Below, piece after piece: positions 58,294 through 59,448 of a DNA stretch of 59,448 bases (position 1 is its first letter; each line of letters starts with the position of its first letter). Origin of the DNA: a virus. The stretch is from IMG/VR virus record IMGVR_UViG_3300032820_000008, positions 1 through 59,448 of that record. One strand, 5' to 3'. The notes under the pieces are model-generated. The model was not told the DNA's origin, made no database searches, and saw only the letters and a program-made list of their open reading frames with translations. A program made the translations under genes and the position numbers.

Positions 58294-59001
58294 ATGACAA
58301 CTTCCTCGACTGCTACATTTGATCTGGATCTTAATGAAATTGTAGAAGAAGCATTTGAACGGGCAGGTTCTGAATTACGTTCTGGATATGATCTTAAAAC
58401 AGCCAGACGTTCGCTTAATCTATTATTCGCAGAGTGGGCAAATCGAGGTATTAATCTCTGGACTGTAGAGTCAGGTACGCAGCTACTAACTTCAGGAACT
58501 GCAACTTACGACCTTCCTGTTGATACTGTAGATTTAATTGAGCATGTAATACGAACTGGCTCAGGTACTTCCCAGACAGATATTTCTGTTTCTAGGATCA
58601 GCGTTGCTACTTACGCTGCCATACCAAATAAAACTTCTACCGGTAAACCTGTTCAAATTTATATAGACCGGAAGAGTGGGGCTACTGAATCCGGGGGTAT
58701 CCAATACCCGTCCGTGACCTTTTGGCCTGTACCCGATAGCGCGGAGACTTACACTCTGGTGTATTGGCGTTTAGCCAGAATGTTAGATGCTGGAACCGGC
58801 GTAAATACACAAGACATACCTTTCAGATTCTTACCTGCCTTAGTAGCGGGGCTGGCTTATTATTTAGCCTTGAAAATTCCGGGTAGTGAAGGACGCCTTC
58901 AAATACTCAAACCGATGTATGACGAGGCATGGAGTATGGCCGCTGACGAAGATAGAGAAAAAGCGTCCATGTTTATTACACCAAGGCCTATGTACGTATA
59001 A
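58294..59001 (+). CDS. Head completion adaptor, P22 gp4-like
   Basis: This 235-residue protein starts with NEIVEEAFERAGSELRSGYD near residue 13 and continues LKTARRSLNLLFAEWANRGI. That is the hallmark helix pair of podovirus gp4-type adaptors, which close the portal and join the tail. A beta-rich middle (TYDLPVDTVDLIEHVIRTGS) and helical C-terminus (AWSMAADEDREKASMFITPR) complete the usual plan. A second, more diverged adaptor-like gene lies at 348-983 after the circle closes. Confidence 0.8.
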   Translation: MTTSSTATFDLDLNEIVEEAFERAGSELRSGYDLKTARRSLNLLFAEWANRGINLWTVESGTQLLTSGTATYDLPVDTVDLIEHVIRTGSGTSQTDISVSRISVATYAAIPNKTSTGKPVQIYIDRKSGATESGGIQYPSVTFWPVPDSAETYTLVYWRLARMLDAGTGVNTQDIPFRFLPALVAGLAYYLALKIPGSEGRLQILKPMYDEAWSMAADEDREKASMFITPRPMYV

Positions 59002-59003
59002 AT

Positions 59004-59369
59004 ATGGCTACGCCATTTGCATCAGCTAAATACACGATTGCGGAATGTGATAGGTGCGGGTTTCAATATAAGTTAAAAGAGTTAAAGGAAATCTATATAC
59101 GGGCGAAGAAAACGAATATTTTGGTGTGCTTTACGTGTTGGGAACCAGATCAACCACAAAATTTTGTGGGTATGTACCCTGTTACTGATCCCCAAGCGAT
59201 TAAGAATCCGAGACCTGATACTTCTTATGCACAGACCGCTAAAAGTGCCGGAAGTAGAGTATTTCAATGGGCGTGGAATCCTGTAGGTTTTAATGATAGT
59301 GACGGACTTACACCGAATGATTTAAAAGCAACCGGCGAAGTAGGCACTGTAACAGTTACGACAAGTTAG
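59004..59369 (+). CDS. Zinc-ribbon virion-region protein
   Basis: This 121-residue protein has AECDRCGFQYKLKELKEIYI followed by VCFTCWEPDQPQNFVG, giving two CxxC knuckles and a zinc ribbon in residues 14-48. The C-terminal part is polar with aromatic turns (RVFQWAWNPVGFNDSDG). It starts two bases after the adaptor stop. Similar CxxC proteins near adaptors occur in aquatic podoviruses; the role is unknown. Its 3' half is repeated at the window start. Confidence 0.75.
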   Translation: MATPFASAKYTIAECDRCGFQYKLKELKEIYIRAKKTNILVCFTCWEPDQPQNFVGMYPVTDPQAIKNPRPDTSYAQTAKSAGSRVFQWAWNPVGFNDSDGLTPNDLKATGEVGTVTVTTS

Positions 59370-59448
59370 GAGAATTTAACTATGGCTGAAAAAAACACGA
59401 ATCAACCTAAACCTGTACCTGTCCCCAATACGAGTGGGTATCCAGATA
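59191..59448. repeat. Terminal redundancy, right copy
   Basis: Same sequence as 1-258 apart from T, G and T at 59318, 59319 and 59322. Confidence 0.97.
59382..59448 (+). CDS. 5' part of the 49-residue protein
   Basis: The frame opens with ATG at 59382 and runs off the window edge; it is the same gene as 192-341. Confidence 0.7.
   Translation, partial: MAEKNTNQPKPVPVPNTSGYPD

Overview
The window is essentially one complete genome of a tailed bacteriophage, about 59.19 kb, read slightly past its own start. Bases 59191-59448 repeat bases 1-258 with three substitutions, so the molecule is circular or circularly permuted as assembled. The virion gene set (terminase, portal with many short tail genes, tail nozzle/hub, very large internal or ejection proteins, no tape-measure/tail-tube/sheath set) points to a podovirus-like member of Caudoviricetes. 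Several small families (the DUF6321-like and DUF6496-like proteins, GroES-like protein, Gly/Thr-rich tail genes) are ones I associate with uncultivated aquatic phages. A lipobox protein, a GTA-type three-TM holin and standard sigma70-type promoters suggest a Gram-negative host. I see no integrase, tRNA, phage RNA polymerase or CRISPR array.

Layout. (1) The rightward late block starts near 46.1 kb: putative small terminase, a lipoprotein, a small TM protein, large terminase, portal, a GroES-like protein, scaffold, head proteins and major capsid protein. It continues through the end and around the circle from base 1: adaptor proteins, tail fibre, lysis genes (two holin-like proteins, a spanin-like protein and an M15 endopeptidase), tail nozzle, and four large internal/ejection-type proteins ending with a 2339-residue polyvalent protein, then two small genes to 23.29 kb. 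(2) The leftward block runs from 45.95 kb down to 23.30 kb and is made of three parts. An early set of single-gene cassettes (43.3-45.9 kb) each carries its own promoter, leader and terminator. A middle operon (35.0-42.4 kb) holds a MoxR-type AAA+ ATPase, a coiled-coil protein, a DUF2201/VWA protein, a Transposase_20-only protein and an unknown 400-residue protein. A replication/recombination set (23.3-34.1 kb) holds a VRR-NUC nuclease, family A DNA polymerase, Cas4/RecB-like nuclease, HNH-like protein, SF2 helicase, an SSB-like candidate, an HTH protein and a primase-helicase.

The most unusual content is at 34.1-37.8 kb. Two matched arrays (34102-34543 and 36517-36960) each contain 25 conserved decamers, alternating between two types (TGGCTCGCTC and TGGTTCTCTC) and separated by variable spacers of almost always exactly 8 bases. 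One array abuts the stop codon of a gene carrying only the C-terminal (Tnp_20) domain of IS110-family transposases. The other ends two bases before the start codon of a TM microprotein. Between them lie an orphan 400-residue gene, a 66-residue gene and a 330-base non-coding stretch bounded by two terminators.

Other regulatory structure: at least eight copies of a palindrome with core GTGACA-N3-TGTCAC punctuate the middle operon. A roughly 19-base motif (TTTCTTGCCAGTTCCCTAA and variants) occurs seven times at gene boundaries. The gene after the major capsid protein has a leader that can fold into a compact pseudoknot overlapping its ribosome-binding site. All functional calls were made by reading motifs; no database search was run.
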